Positions 45,150 to 55,900 of a stretch of DNA of 64,000 bases are shown here, piece after piece. Where the stretch lies: contig SSNP01000020.1 of the NCBI GenBank assembly GCA_006937955.1, positions 5,825,208 through 5,889,207 of the forward strand, written 5' to 3'. Both the position numbers and the translations under genes were made by a program. Below the pieces are notes generated by a model. That model worked only from the letters and a program-made list of their open reading frames with translations. It had not been told where the DNA came from and searched no databases. Within the stretch, counting starts at the first letter, position 1. Each line of letters starts with the position of its first letter. Origin of the DNA: Pachypanchax playfairii (taxonomy: Eukaryota > Chordata > Actinopteri > Cyprinodontiformes > Aplocheilidae).

Positions 45150-47165
45150 CTACAAAATGGTGGTGCTTAGTGTCTTGCTTCAGACTCTCGCAGATTTGGT
45201 GCATGTGTGTTTAATCTACAGGGGCAGCATGGACACGCCGGGCAGGTCCTGGTGTAACATTGTTACATCATTGCGTTACAAGTCAATTCTTTTACAGGAG
45301 ATAGTGAAGCAACTGCTCAGAGCACAGGGTTCAGGAGGACTACTGAGAAATGTGTGTATTAAGCCAATAAACACTCGTGGGGGGGGGGTTAATAAGGAAA
45401 TAGCATCACAGCATGGTTAAAAGCTCCAAAAAGTGATTTTGCATGATACCTTTAAGAGTTTTTTTTTCTGAGTTTTTGTAATGTATTCACTCTTATTAGT
45501 GAATTGATCTGATCGATATATTTCAGCCCCATTGTATTTCATAGTGCATTGCCTCCATCAGCATGCTCTTTAGTGTATATCTCACATCCGCTCCTCATTT
45601 GCCAGTCTACCCAGCTGTAATCACCAGTAATCATCCTCCTAGTGTTTATAGTCATCAGCTGTATTCATCCCTTCGTTAGATTTTACTGTTAACCTCCCTG
45701 TTCACCTCTTCCATGGCTTTTTCTGATTCCTTGTGTCATTAAAATAGCATCCAAATATAAATCGTACACTTCAGGACAATTGAAACATACTCCCTTCTTG
45801 ATTTTAGAAAGTGTGCTGACACAGCTTGTAATTGTGTTCAGACTGAATTAAGAATAATTAGAATGTAGCTGAATCGTGTCAAAATTTGAAATACCTTTAT
45901 CTGCATGAAAGCAATTTTCAGCTGTGCTTCAAATTGTCAATGACCAAGCCGCATCTGTCCAGGTCCAACCTCAAGGATATACTGGCACCACAGCAGCCAC
46001 CACACTTCCCAGCACTCCACCCAGAACCTCAATGCACTGAAACCACATGATAAACTACCATACCTTGCTTTGCCATGCCTTGCTACAGGACTTTTTGGGT
46101 TGGGTTTGTGATGTAAAAAATGTTCCAGATTGAAAAGACATTAAACCCATACAATGCCTACACTAAACTTTCATCACCCTTAGTTGCAGCTTTGTTTGTA
46201 AATTGACAGTTCCAACAGAAAGCCTAGAAATGAAATCTGACAAATCAACAATTAACAATCAATCCAAAAATCATGTGTGATGCTGAGCTTTGATCAGCCA
46301 CTGAGCTCTGTGTTTTGGTCATGCAAGATGAAATTGTATTAGGATTAGCTCTATGGGAGCTGAAAACCAGCTGTCCATTTGACAGAGATGTACTCCCTGA
46401 AACACAATTTTCACATCCCAAGATCCTAGCACTTACAGCAGCCCAGAGGCAGGAAAACATCCAGGCCAATGGCTGACACAATGCACATTATAAACAAGAA
46501 TTTTTAAAAAAAATGTCAGTTGGAAGGGGTGAGTTTGGAACAATAAATCATAGGACAAAAAATATTACAATATTCACCTAAAACATTAAGCTGAATGTGG
46601 ATTGAAGACAGTGACTCAAACTTTCCACACAAAGGATAAATCTAAATATGACACCACTGGAGCTAGATGTAGACTTCAATTAAGCTCAAATGAACTTAAT
46701 GGATGAATAATTTCCTTCTGATTTCTGGCAAATTTAGCCCCATCCCCCAGTTTTTTCAGGATGGAAAAAACGATGCTCAATAAAATGTGATTTGCTCTGC
46801 CTGAAGTAATGTGATGAATCAGCAGGTTAAAAAAGAAAGCTCAGAAGGAAGCTTGTCCAGATACAGAAATTGACATTTCCAGAATTGATCAAAACTTGGG
46901 AATGTTTGTGAACATTTTTTTGGCATTAAGTGTGCCGGCCCTTCTACTGAGGTGTTCAAAGCTAAAGTTAAAGCAAAAGTCTGTCCTTCAGAAGGCTTGT
47001 CAATTCTGAACTCCAAACTGGCTATTTTGTGTTTCTAATGGAAGATGTACCCAGATATTCCTGCAAGTTTCATCACAATAACTTAAAAGAGCATTTAAAA
47101 ATTGGTATTTTTTTTAAATAAAGCAATAGAAATCATTCTTTCTGATGCAAAAATGTATTTCTTAC
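45150..47165. other. Putative tnc intron 1, few repeats, nothing recognised
   Basis: The segment 45780-47165 appears free of recognisable transposons and ends at the donor-like CAG|GTAAGAAA described in the next entry. Confidence 0.4.
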
Positions 47166-47400
47166 CTGTATAAATATATTCCTTTATTTTCTTTTTTTGC
47201 AGTTAGCACATGATACTTCTCCAATTTCTCACAGTTTCAGTCAAGCCAAAAAAAGGATGCTTCACTCTGTCACTGCTGCAAGCAAGGTAGCAGCTCTGTC
47301 AATCGTCCCTCAGTCAGCTCCTTATCTCCTTCTTTTGTTGTTCACAGCTCAGGCTCAGTTCCTTTTCTGAAAGAGAGAGGGTGAGTTTAAAAAGCAAAGA
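47166..47400 (-). promoter_or_regulatory. tnc: Candidate tnc promoter and non-coding exon 1
   Basis: On the minus strand a strong donor ATACAG|GTAAGAAA lies at 47166/47165. Upstream are TATA-like CTTTTTAAA (47394-47386) and CTTTAAAAG (47434-47425), then GGGCGGG near 47475. Known tenascin-C genes begin with a non-coding exon far upstream of the ATG exon. Orientation, spacing and lack of transposons fit, but there is no transcript evidence, and the transcription start could be anywhere between about 47400 and 47360. If right, intron 1 is 30492-47165. Confidence 0.35.
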
Positions 47401-47912
47401 CAGAGAGTGTGTGGGAGGAAATGTCTTTTAAAGCCTGTGGGGTGTTTAGGTCAGACACCCATTGCTTTAGACTCCCGCCCTTTATTACTCGTCATTCTCC
47501 CTCCCTTCACAGTCTGTCTGCCCTCTCTCCCCTGTAACTAATGGATGCAGAGCAAGGCTGCTGCCTTCAAATGAGATGCCTCTGTGACTGAGAGCCTTGA
47601 CAGTACGAGCAGGCTTCTAGTTTGCAGGAAAATTAGAGGAAAAGCCAAGATGAAAGTGAAGTAAGACTACAGCCAGCAGGACATTTGTGATCTACAAAAC
47701 GCTTATTTTATTCTTATGTGATTAAAGGAATGTGTTTACATTGTTGGGTTTTATTTTTTAGACATGTCTTTCAAACTAATTTTCAAATCAAATGAAAAAC
47801 AAATAAGAAAGCAAGAGATTCTCCAGTTTTGGGACAAGTGAAAGAGCTTTTACTTTACAAATATGCAGCATGTTTACTCCTGGTTTGATTGTTCTTGTAA
47901 AAATAAAAATCA
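47401..47912. other. Upstream region of the candidate tnc promoter
   Basis: Contains CT-rich stretches and no coding signal. Ends where the LINE begins. Confidence 0.3.
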
Positions 47913-48527
47913 GTGCCCTCTTGTGCTCCAGATTTAATCGAGCCTTATTTTTTGAAAAAGGCGGCTGATTTTATTGCAGAGCCCCTTACAATTCTTTTCA
48001 ACCTGTCAGTTCAAAGCAAAGAAATTCCATTAGTTTGGAAATCTGCTTTTGTCACCCCTTTGTTTAAAGGAGGTGATCCAGCAGTTCTAACTAACTACAG
48101 GCCTATATCAAATTTGTGTGTTTTGGTAAAAATTCTTGAGTCCCTTGTCTCTGACCAAGTAAAAGAGTTTTTATACTCTAATGAACTCCTTTCTAAACTG
48201 CAATCAGGCTTCAGGAAAAAGCACAGTACCATTACTGCTGCTACAAAAGTAATTAATGATATACTTGTCACTCTCGACAGAAAGCAATGCTGTGCTTCAC
48301 TTTTTCTTGATCTCTCGAAAGCTTTTGATACCGTGGACCATGCAGTTCTAAAGCATAGGCTTTTTTGTCTGGGAATGTCTGATTGCGTAGTTTCTTGGTT
48401 CATGAATTATCTGAGTGATAGGACTCAGTGCATGAAATGCGATGATCTGTGCTCTGCTTTTGCAAAGGTCCACAAGGGGGTGCCGCAGGGCTCTATATTA
48501 GGCCCTCTCCTGTTTATTATGTATATA

Positions 48528-50129
48528 CAGTGGGGCAAAAAAGTATTTAGTCAGCCACCAATTGTGTAAGTTCTCCCACTTAAAAAGATCAGAGAGGCCT
48601 GTAATTGTCATCATAGGTATACCTCAACTATGAGAGACAAAATGAGGAAAAAAAATCCAGAAAATCACATTGTCTGATTTTTAAAGAATTTATTTGCAAA
48701 TTATGGTGGAAAATAAGTATTTGGTCAATAACAAAAGTTAATCTCAATACTTTGTTATATAGCCTTTGTTGGCAATGACAGAGGTCAAACGTTTTCTGTA
48801 AGTCTTCACAAGGTTTTCACACACTGTTGCTGGTATTTTGGCCCATTCCTCCATGCAGATCTCCTCTAGAGCAGTGATGTTTTGGGGCTGACGCTGGGCA
48901 ACACGGACTTTCAACTCCCTCCAGAGATTTTCTATGGGGTTGAGATCTGGAGACTGGCTAGGCCACTCCAGGACCTTGAAATGCTTCTTACGAAGCCACT
49001 CCTTTGTTGCCCGGGCGGTGTGTTTGGGATCATTGTCATGCTGAAAGACCCAGCCACGTCTCATTTTCAATGCCCTTGCTGATGGAAGGAGGTTTTCACT
49101 CAAAATCTTACGATACATGGCCCCATTCATTCTTTCCTTTACACGGATCAGTCGTCCTGGTCCCCTTGCAGAAAAACAGCCCCAAAGCATGATGTTTCCA
49201 CCCCCATGCTTTACAGTAGGTATGGTGTTCTTTGGATCCAACTCAGCATTCTTTCCCCTCCAAACACGACAAGTTGAGTTTCTACCAAAAAGTTCTATTT
49301 TGGTTTCATCTGACCATATGATGTTCTCCCAATCCTCTTCTGGATCATCCAAATGCTCTCTAGCAAACCGCAGACGGGCCTGGACGTGTCCTGGCTTCAG
49401 CAGGGGGACACGTCTGGCACTGCAGGATTTGAGTCCCTGGCGGCGTAGTGTGTTACTGATGGTAGCCTTTGTTACTTTGGTCCCAGCTCTCTGCAGGTCA
49501 TTCACTAGGTCCCTCCGTGTGGTTCTGGGATTTTTGCTCACCGTTCTTGTGATCATTTTGACCCCACGGGGTGAGATCTTGCGTGGAGCCCCAGATCGAG
49601 GGAGATTATCAGTGGTCTTGTATGTCTTCCATTTTCTAATAATTGCTCCCACAGTTGATTTCTTCACACCAAGCTGCTTACCTATTGCAGATTCAGTCTT
49701 CCCAGCCTGGTGAAGGTCTACAATTTTGTTTCTGGTGTCCTTTGACAGCTCTTTGATCTTGGCCATAGTGGAGTTTGGAGCGTGACTGTTTGAGGTTGTG
49801 GACAGGTGTCTTTTATACTGATAACGAGTTCACACAGGTGCCATTAATACAGGTAACGAGTGGAGGACCGAGGAGCCTCTTAAAGAAGTTACAGGTCTGT
49901 GAAAGCCAGAAATCTTACTTGTTTGTAGGTGACCAAATACTTATTTTCCACCATAATTTGCAAATAAATTCTTTAAAAATCAGACAATGTGATTTTCTGG
50001 ATTTTTTTTCCTCATTTTGTCTCTCATAGTTGAGGTATACCTATGATGAAAATTACAGGCCTCTCTGATCTTTTTAAGTGGGAGAACTTACACAATTGGT
50101 GGCTGACTAAATACTTTTTTGCCCCACTG
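48528..50129 (-). mobile_element. Tc1-like transposon copy 2, complete
   Basis: 1602 bp with TA at 48526-48527 and 50130-50131. Ends CAGTGGGGCAAAAAAGTATT and the reverse complement at the other side; inverted repeats extend about 200 bp to TATTTGGTCA. It encodes one intact transposase and lies within the LINE just upstream of the YADD codons. TIR sequence recalls the Passport-type fish Tc1 family from memory only. Confidence 0.97.
48744..49766 (-). CDS. Tc1/mariner-family transposase, intact, 340 aa
   Basis: Cut-and-paste transposase that binds the element's inverted repeats and moves it into TA sites. Residues 1-50 form the first helix-turn-helix (KIVDLHQAGKTESAIGKQLG). A basic PRSGAPRKISPRG linker follows, then the second helix-turn-helix (about 78-115, RRDLVNDLQRAGTKVTKATI). 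The catalytic triad is Asp153 (WSDETK), Asp244 (QHDNDPKHT) and Glu279 (NPIENLW), with 34 residues between the last two (DD34E). Length is normal for the family. The ATG at 49766 is the first in frame. It differs from copy 3 at residue 4 (Ile instead of Thr). Plus-strand ORFs here are antisense shadows. Confidence 0.97.
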   Translation of the reverse strand: MAKIKELSKDTRNKIVDLHQAGKTESAIGKQLGVKKSTVGAIIRKWKTYKTTDNLPRSGAPRKISPRGVKMITRTVSKNPRTTRRDLVNDLQRAGTKVTKATISNTLRRQGLKSCSARRVPLLKPGHVQARLRFAREHLDDPEEDWENIIWSDETKIELFGRNSTCRVWRGKNAELDPKNTIPTVKHGGGNIMLWGCFSARGPGRLIRVKERMNGAMYRKILSENLLPSARALKMRRGWVFQHDNDPKHTARATKEWLRKKHFKVLEWPSQSPDLNPIENLWRELKVRVAQRQPQNITALEEICMEEWAKIPATVCENLVKTYRKRLTSVIANKGYITKY

Positions 50130-51289
50130 TAAATGCTAATATGCAATTTTACGCTGATGACGCAATCATTTATTGTTTTGGATCATCTCCGGCTAAAGCC
50201 GCTGAGTCTATGCAGAGAGCTTTTGATGTTGTTCAACGTACTCTTCTGCAGCTTAAACTGGTTCTCAATGCTGATAAGACCAAACTGATGCTGTTTACTA
50301 GTTCCAAGAAGATCTCTCAAGCTCCTCATGTGCTCACTCTAATGGGAAGTGTCATAGAGGTGGTTCATTCTTATAAATACTTAGGTATCTGGCTAGATGA
50401 TGGTCTCACTTTCAAGCCCGATATAGAAAATCTTGTGAAGAAACTAAAACTCAAATTGTTCTTTTTCTTTCAAAACAAATTCTGTTTTTCTTTTAAAGCC
50501 AAAAAGCAGCTAGTTGCTGCTACATTTCTATCTGTCTTAGATTATGGAGATCTGGTGTATAGGACTGCTTCAGCTCAATGTCTGCATAAGATTGACACTG
50601 TTTTCCATGCATCTCTGAGGTTTATTACAAACTGTAAAAGCATGACCCATCATTGTGAATTGTATTCTAGAGTAGGATGGCCTTCATTGTCCATCAGGAG
50701 ATCGGGGCATTGGTATATTTTTATTTATAAGGCCATGCTTGGCCTGCTGCCATCCTATATCTGTGACTTAATCAAACAGAAATGTGTTGATTCTTATTCT
50801 TTGTGATCAAATGAACACTTGATGCTCTCTGTTCCATTTGCCCGTACAGAATTGGGAAAAAGGGCCTTTGTCTATTCCGCTCCATCTACTCTGAACTCTT
50901 TGCAGAGAGACTGGAAACTATCGCAACTTATTTCTTTAAACGGTTTTAAGTCCAGAGTGAGAGATTTTGAGATGTCCTCTTTTAGTTGTAATTGTTTTTA
51001 ATTATTTGTTTTGTATAATTGGTAATCTGTAAATTGCCCGTAACTTTTGCTGCCTCTTGGCCAGGACTCCCTTGAGAAAGAGGTTTTTAACCTCAATGGG
51101 ACTTTCCTGGTGAAATAAAGGTCAAATAAAAAAAATAAAAAATATATTGGCTCATTAGAGTAGTTTAATGACTTGTAGAAAATAATTACAGTAAAACTCA
51201 ATGATATATACAGAAATAAAACTATTTACAGAACACAGAACAACATTTTAATAAGTAATTGCAGAATAAACATGAGAAAGAGGACACCT

Positions 51290-51502
51290 CGTTCACACTC
51301 CACTTCTTTTGTTTGGTGTCGTCACGGTTGTTAAGTGACCGGACATGCGCAGAGAGTAAGGGCAAGAACAGAAGGAAGGGTAGAAGCGTCCAAATTCACA
51401 AGACACCAACTTCCGGTTCTTGCGTTCTTGAAGGAACCGTCCTTATTAGATTGGTAAGGAGGAACTTTCAGTAGTATGCAGACCCTGAATTTTGACACAG
51501 CC
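51290..51502. mobile_element. Terminal fragment of the element family at 20465-22437
   Basis: GTATGCAGACCCTGAATTTTGACACAGCC at 51470-51502 (shown here only by its ends GTATGCAGACC and GACACAGCC) matches the right end of that element. The left limit is uncertain; only the last ~35 bp are well supported. Confidence 0.45.
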
Positions 51503-51739
51503 TCTATTTCAGTGTGAAAGAGCATAAAATGTGTGAAATTGTTTCCAGGTGTTCAGAAGCAGATGGAGTGACCATAGTTTAACAGACAAACACATGAACA
51601 AACCATACTAAACGACAGAGCCCTCCCCCTCCCCAGACCCCGCTTCCGAGTTAACTATAAGTTTTGAGAGTCTTTCCAAAAGTAAACTGAAGCCATTTGT
51701 CCTGCAAATCTGGATTTTTGGGCAATGTGTGCATTGTGG

Positions 51740-52058
51740 TAGTCAGCTGGAGCGTAGTACAACAACGCTGATGGCCTGCCATGTTTGCTACTGAACAACC
51801 GCTGTAACTTTGCAGGTGTGGTCTCAACTGTACGAGGTGATAAATACTAATGAGCAAAATCAGTGTGACATCACATTGACAAGGTTTTCGAACTTGGGTG
51901 TGTTCAGGTTTTTCCTCTACCTGCATCGTTTAATTGATAGAAAAAGAAAAAGAAGTTATTGTGTAACAGACCAAGTACGAAACCATGAACACCTGTGGAC
52001 TTAAAATATTCAACATACAACTCAGAAAAATGTTTTCTAATGGCAGGGCAACTTTAAA
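51740..52058. mobile_element. Diverged partial copy of TTAA MITE family A
   Basis: Shares TAAATACTAATGAGCAAA, AACACCTGTGGA, TAAAATATTCAACA and CTCAGAAAAATGTTTT in order with the right part of the copy at 26258-27256, ending GGGCAACTTTAAAA. Left end not recognisable. Confidence 0.6.
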
Positions 52059-52488
52059 ACGTGTGCTGCCAATCCCAAAGCTTACATCTTCCCTGGTGCA
52101 GGCATTAGAATAAGGTTGTATGCATGTATTTAGGAGACAGACATCCATGTCTATGAAGATTTTTACTGTTAAGTGCCCAATTCTCAATATTTAGCATCTT
52201 TACACGCAATTAAATTGAAATGGAATATGCAGAATATGAATGGGTCTTGTTATTATAGTATTTGTGCCTTGAAATTACTTTTGTTAGGAACTGAGGTGAT
52301 ATAGAACTGAACTGAATTTAAACTGATTTGAAGATAATGTAAACTATATATAATCTCCTCAAAATGGTAAAAACCATCAGCCTGGATAGGAGCGAGAGGA
52401 AGAAGAACAATCTGATGCACTGCTCCTAAAGACACTTGAATCTTTAGAGATTTATGCTTCCCATTTTTGCAGTCTGTTTTAGCAATTG

Positions 52489-52613
52489 TCCATCCATCCA
52501 TCCATCCATCCATCCATCCATCCATCCATCCATCCATCCATCCATCCATCCATCCATCCATCCATCCATCCATCCATCCATCCATCCATCCATCCATCCA
52601 TCCATCCATCCAT
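52489..52613. repeat. (CATC)n / (GATG)n microsatellite, about 31 units
   Basis: An uninterrupted CCAT tetranucleotide run of about 124 bp. It forms the 3' tail of the adjoining minus-strand LINE. The repetitive ORFs it opens in both directions are artefacts. Confidence 0.97.
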
Positions 52614-53620
52614 CTTCTTCCTCTTTATCTAGGCTCGGGTCATGGAGGCAGCAGTCTGAGCAGGGATACCCAGACTTCCCTGTCCTACAGCTCTTCAGGG
52701 GGGCCACGAGCTGCCACGGCGCTACACCGGGGCTAGGGGGTGCTGTAGCCCCTTCAAAAATCTGTGTAGCCCCAGTTGAGCCCCTCAAGAAATTATATTA
52801 CAAAAATAATTTATTCCTACTATAGTAATTTATTAGCCTATTTTTTCTTTTAAATAGCTGTTCAGAAGATTATAGACTCATTTGCACTTAACCACAACAA
52901 TAGGCGCATTGTCCTCCTGTAAAACAACTCGGGTGAGTTTTTTTCACCTGCCGACGTTACGATCATAGACTACTAGTCATTTGATGTGATAATGTGACAT
53001 TTAATCCGTTACATTGTAACAAATGCTCAACAAGACGTGGCATGTATTTTTTGTTTGCAGTAACTATAGTCATCAATGCTGTGTTGAGCCAGTTCATTTT
53101 ATGCTCGTTGAGTGTGTTCCCAATTAAAAAGTACAGGGTGATTGCACTACTCGCCTGGCTTTTTGTATTATCAGTTCCATGTTTGACCTGATGTGATCCA
53201 ATTTGGTAGACACTAACTGTTTGCACTTCTCATTGCAGCAGCACTTTGTAGCCTGTGTTATAAATTTCACATTTTCTTAAGTTATGATTCGTGAATATAT
53301 CAGCAGTGCATAGTTATTTGCTTTCATTTGTACGTGGAATAAATGCATTTGTTGCATTTTGTATGTATTGGCACAATATAAGCAATGCATAGTTTGTTTT
53401 AATTCACTATGGAATAAATACGTTTGTTGCATATTCTATTGTCTGGTTATCGCATGGTCACTGTCCGGTGCTGAATTAAACACCACGCACTGAAACATTT
53501 TTGCCGTTGCTATGTGGTCCCTTGTATCGGGCTTAGTTATTTTGTTTAATATTCTTTGGCCAAACCCATTTAAAGTGCTGTGCATCTTAGCTGCTTGTAT
53601 TGAAAAAATGATTAACTCTA

Positions 53621-55222
53621 CAGTGGGGCAAAAAAGTATTTAGTCAGCCACCAATTGTGTAAGTTCTCCCACTTAAAAAGATCAGAGAGGCCTGTAATTT
53701 TCATCATAGGTATACCTCAACTATGAGAGACAAAATGAGGAAAAAAAATCCAGAAAATCACATTGTCTGATTTTTAAAGAATTTATTTGCAAATTATGGT
53801 GGAAAATAAGTATTTGGTCATCTACAAACAAGTAAGATTTCTGGCTTTCACAGACCTGTAACTTCTTTAAGAGGCTCCTCGGTCCTCCACTCGTTACCTG
53901 TATTAATGGCACCTGTGTGAACTCGTTATCAGTATAAAAGACACCTGTCCACAACCTCAAACAGTCACGCTCCAAACTCCACTATGGCCAAGACCAAAGA
54001 GCTGTCAAAGGACACCAGAAACAAAATTGTAGACCTTCACCAGGCTGGGAAGACTGAATCTGCAATAGGTAAGCAGCTTGGTGTGAAGAAATCAACTGTG
54101 GGAGCAATTATTAGAAAATGGAAGACATACAAGACCACTGATAATCTCCCTCGATCTGGGGCTCCACGCAAGATCTCACCCCGTGGGGTCAAAATGATCA
54201 CAAGAACGGTGAGCAAAAATCCCAGAACCACACGGAGGGACCTAGTGAATGACCTGCAGAGAGCTGGGACCAAAGTAACAAAGGCTACCATCAGTAACAC
54301 ACTACGCCGCCAGGGACTCAAATCCTGCAGTGCCAGACGTGTCCCCCTGCTGAAGCCAGGACACGTCCAGGCCCGTCTGCGGTTTGCTAGAGAGCATTTG
54401 GATGATCCAGAAGAGGATTGGGAGAACATCATATGGTCAGATGAAACCAAAATAGAACTTTTTGGTAGAAACTCAACTTGTCGTGTTTGGAGGGGAAAGA
54501 ATGCTGAGTTGGATCCAAAGAACACCATACCTACTGTAAAGCATGGGGGTGGAAACATCATGCTTTGGGGCTGTTTTTCTGCAAGGGGACCAGGACGACT
54601 GATCCGTGTAAAGGAAAGAATGAATGGGGCCATGTATCGTAAGATTTTGAGTGAAAACCTCCTTCCATCAGCAAGGGCATTGAAAATGAGACGTGGCTGG
54701 GTCTTTCAGCATGACAATGATCCCAAACACACCGCCCGGGCAACGAAGGAGTGGCTTCGTAAGAAGCATTTCAAGGTCCTGGAGTGGCCTAGCCAGTCTC
54801 CAGATCTCAACCCCATAGAAAATCTCTGGAGGGAGTTGAAAGTCCGTGTTGCCCAGCGTCAGCCCCAAAACATCACTGCTCTAGAGGAGATCTGCATGGA
54901 GGAATGGGCCAAAATACCAGCAACAGTGTGTGAAAACCTTGTGAAGACTTACAGAAAACGTTTGACCTCTGTCATTGCCAACAAAGGCTATATAACAAAG
55001 TATTGAGATTAACTTTTGTTATTGACCAAATACTTATTTTCCACCATAATTTGCAAATAAATTCTTTAAAAATCAGACAATGTGATTTTCTGGATTTTTT
55101 TTCCTCATTTTGTCTCTCATAGTTGAGGTATACCTATGATGAAAATTACAGGCCTCTCTGATCTTTTTAAGTGGGAGAACTTACACAATTGGTGGCTGAC
55201 TAAATACTTTTTTGCCCCACTG
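53621..55222 (+). mobile_element. Tc1-like transposon copy 3, complete
   Basis: 1602 bp between TA 53619-53620 and 55223-55224, same ends and length as copy 2. Its inverted repeats run to about 53821 and from about 55021. Nested inside the hAT-like element. Confidence 0.97.
53984..55006 (+). CDS. Tc1/mariner-family transposase, intact, 340 aa
   Basis: Same protein as at 48744-49766 apart from Thr at residue 4 (MAKTKELSKD). All catalytic residues are in place: Asp153, Asp244 and Glu279. The start follows the left inverted repeat by about 160 bp and the TGA-free frame ends at GYITKY, stop at 55004-55006. The inverted-repeat-plus-leader would have to drive it, as no separate promoter was identified. 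With both inverted repeats intact this copy looks structurally complete; activity is inference. Minus-strand ORFs over it are shadows. Confidence 0.97.
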   Translation: MAKTKELSKDTRNKIVDLHQAGKTESAIGKQLGVKKSTVGAIIRKWKTYKTTDNLPRSGAPRKISPRGVKMITRTVSKNPRTTRRDLVNDLQRAGTKVTKATISNTLRRQGLKSCSARRVPLLKPGHVQARLRFAREHLDDPEEDWENIIWSDETKIELFGRNSTCRVWRGKNAELDPKNTIPTVKHGGGNIMLWGCFSARGPGRLIRVKERMNGAMYRKILSENLLPSARALKMRRGWVFQHDNDPKHTARATKEWLRKKHFKVLEWPSQSPDLNPIENLWRELKVRVAQRQPQNITALEEICMEEWAKIPATVCENLVKTYRKRLTSVIANKGYITKY

Positions 55223-55900
55223 TATATAAAAACCAACCTAAGTCATGAAAACAAATTATTTTCTTAGCACCCCCACACATAGGTCAAGTCCCCCTTTAGC
55301 ACCAGGAGAGAAAAAATCCTAGCGCCGTGCATGGCCACGAGGTGTTCCCAGGGCAGCCGAGAGACATAGTCCCTCCAGGTCTTCCTGGGGGCCTCCTTTC
55401 AGTAGTATATGCTGGGAACACCTCCCTAGGGAGCCAACCAAGAATCATCCTGAACAGATACCAGAGCCACCTCAGCTGGCTCCTCTCGATGTGGAGGAGC
55501 AGCAGGTCTACTCCGAGCTCCTCCCAGGTGGCAGAAGTCCTCACCCCAGCTCCAAGGGAGAGCCCAGCCACCTTGTGGAGGAAACTTATTTTGACCACTT
55601 GTATCCTGGATCTTGTCTTTTGGTCATGCCCCAGAGCTCATGCCCATAAGTGAGGGTAGGAATGTAGATTGATCAGTGAATTGAGAGCTTTGCATTTAGG
55701 CTCAGCTCCCTCTTCACCACAACAGTCCGATAAAGCAACTGCATCACTGCAGATGCTGCACCGATCTGTCTGTCAATCTCACGCTCCATCTGTCCCTCAC
55801 TCGTGAACAAGACTCTAAGATATTTGAATTCCTCCACTTGGGGCAAGGACTTTCCCAGAGCACCCCCAGCCCTGAATGTTTTTCACTGAAAGCCTGCTTC

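Larger units (their letters stand above)
47913..51135 (+). mobile_element. 5'-truncated LINE split by a Tc1 insertion
   Basis: The reverse transcriptase reads PLTILFNLSV, LTNYRPISNLCVLVKILESL, SGFRKKHSTITAATKVINDI, LFLDLSKAFDTVDHAVLKHR and KGVPQGSILGPLLFIMYI up to 48525. After the Tc1 it resumes ANMQFYADDAIIYCF at about 50135 with the catalytic YADD. The two parts are in the same frame when the element and one TA are left out. It continues to LPSYICDLIKQK, a single in-frame TGA at 50804-50806, then VPFARTELGKRAFVYSAPST to the stop at 50999. The 3' UTR ends TTTCCTGGTGAAATAAAGGT with an A-rich tail. The 5' end is missing. Clade uncertain (L2- or I-like). Confidence 0.88.
52711..55332. mobile_element. 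hAT-like non-autonomous element carrying Tc1 copy 3
   Basis: GGCCACGAG occurs at 52702-52710 and again at 55333-55341, a 9-bp match that includes the 8-bp duplication usual for hAT. The ends CTGCCACGGCGCTA and, reversed, ATGCACGGCGCTA form imperfect inverted repeats. Without the Tc1 it is about 1 kb with no transposase; AT-rich interior with two GGAATAAAT.CGTTTGTTGC-like repeats near 53336 and 53412. Confidence 0.7.
52489..55900 (-). mobile_element. RTE-type LINE (probably Rex3) 3' part, interrupted by a hAT-like element
   Basis: On the minus strand 55598-55342 encodes KISFLHKVAGLSLGAGVRTS, SATWEELGVDLLLLHIERSQ and LPREVFPAYTTERRPPGRPG, a C-terminal reverse transcriptase segment common in fish. 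The frame resumes after the insertion near 52710 (CCCTGAAGAGCTGTAG region) and runs into the (GATG)n tail at 52613-52489. A GATG tail is characteristic of Rex3. The 5' end fades out near 55900. Several stops and frameshifts. Confidence 0.78.

Noticed and set aside
49117..49713. 198-aa ORF antisense to the Tc1 transposase (also at 54037-54633)
   Set aside because: Present in all Tc1 copies only because the transposase is conserved; no protein family features.
52253..52825. ORFs with repeated WMDG or HPSI
   Set aside because: Translations of the CATC microsatellite.
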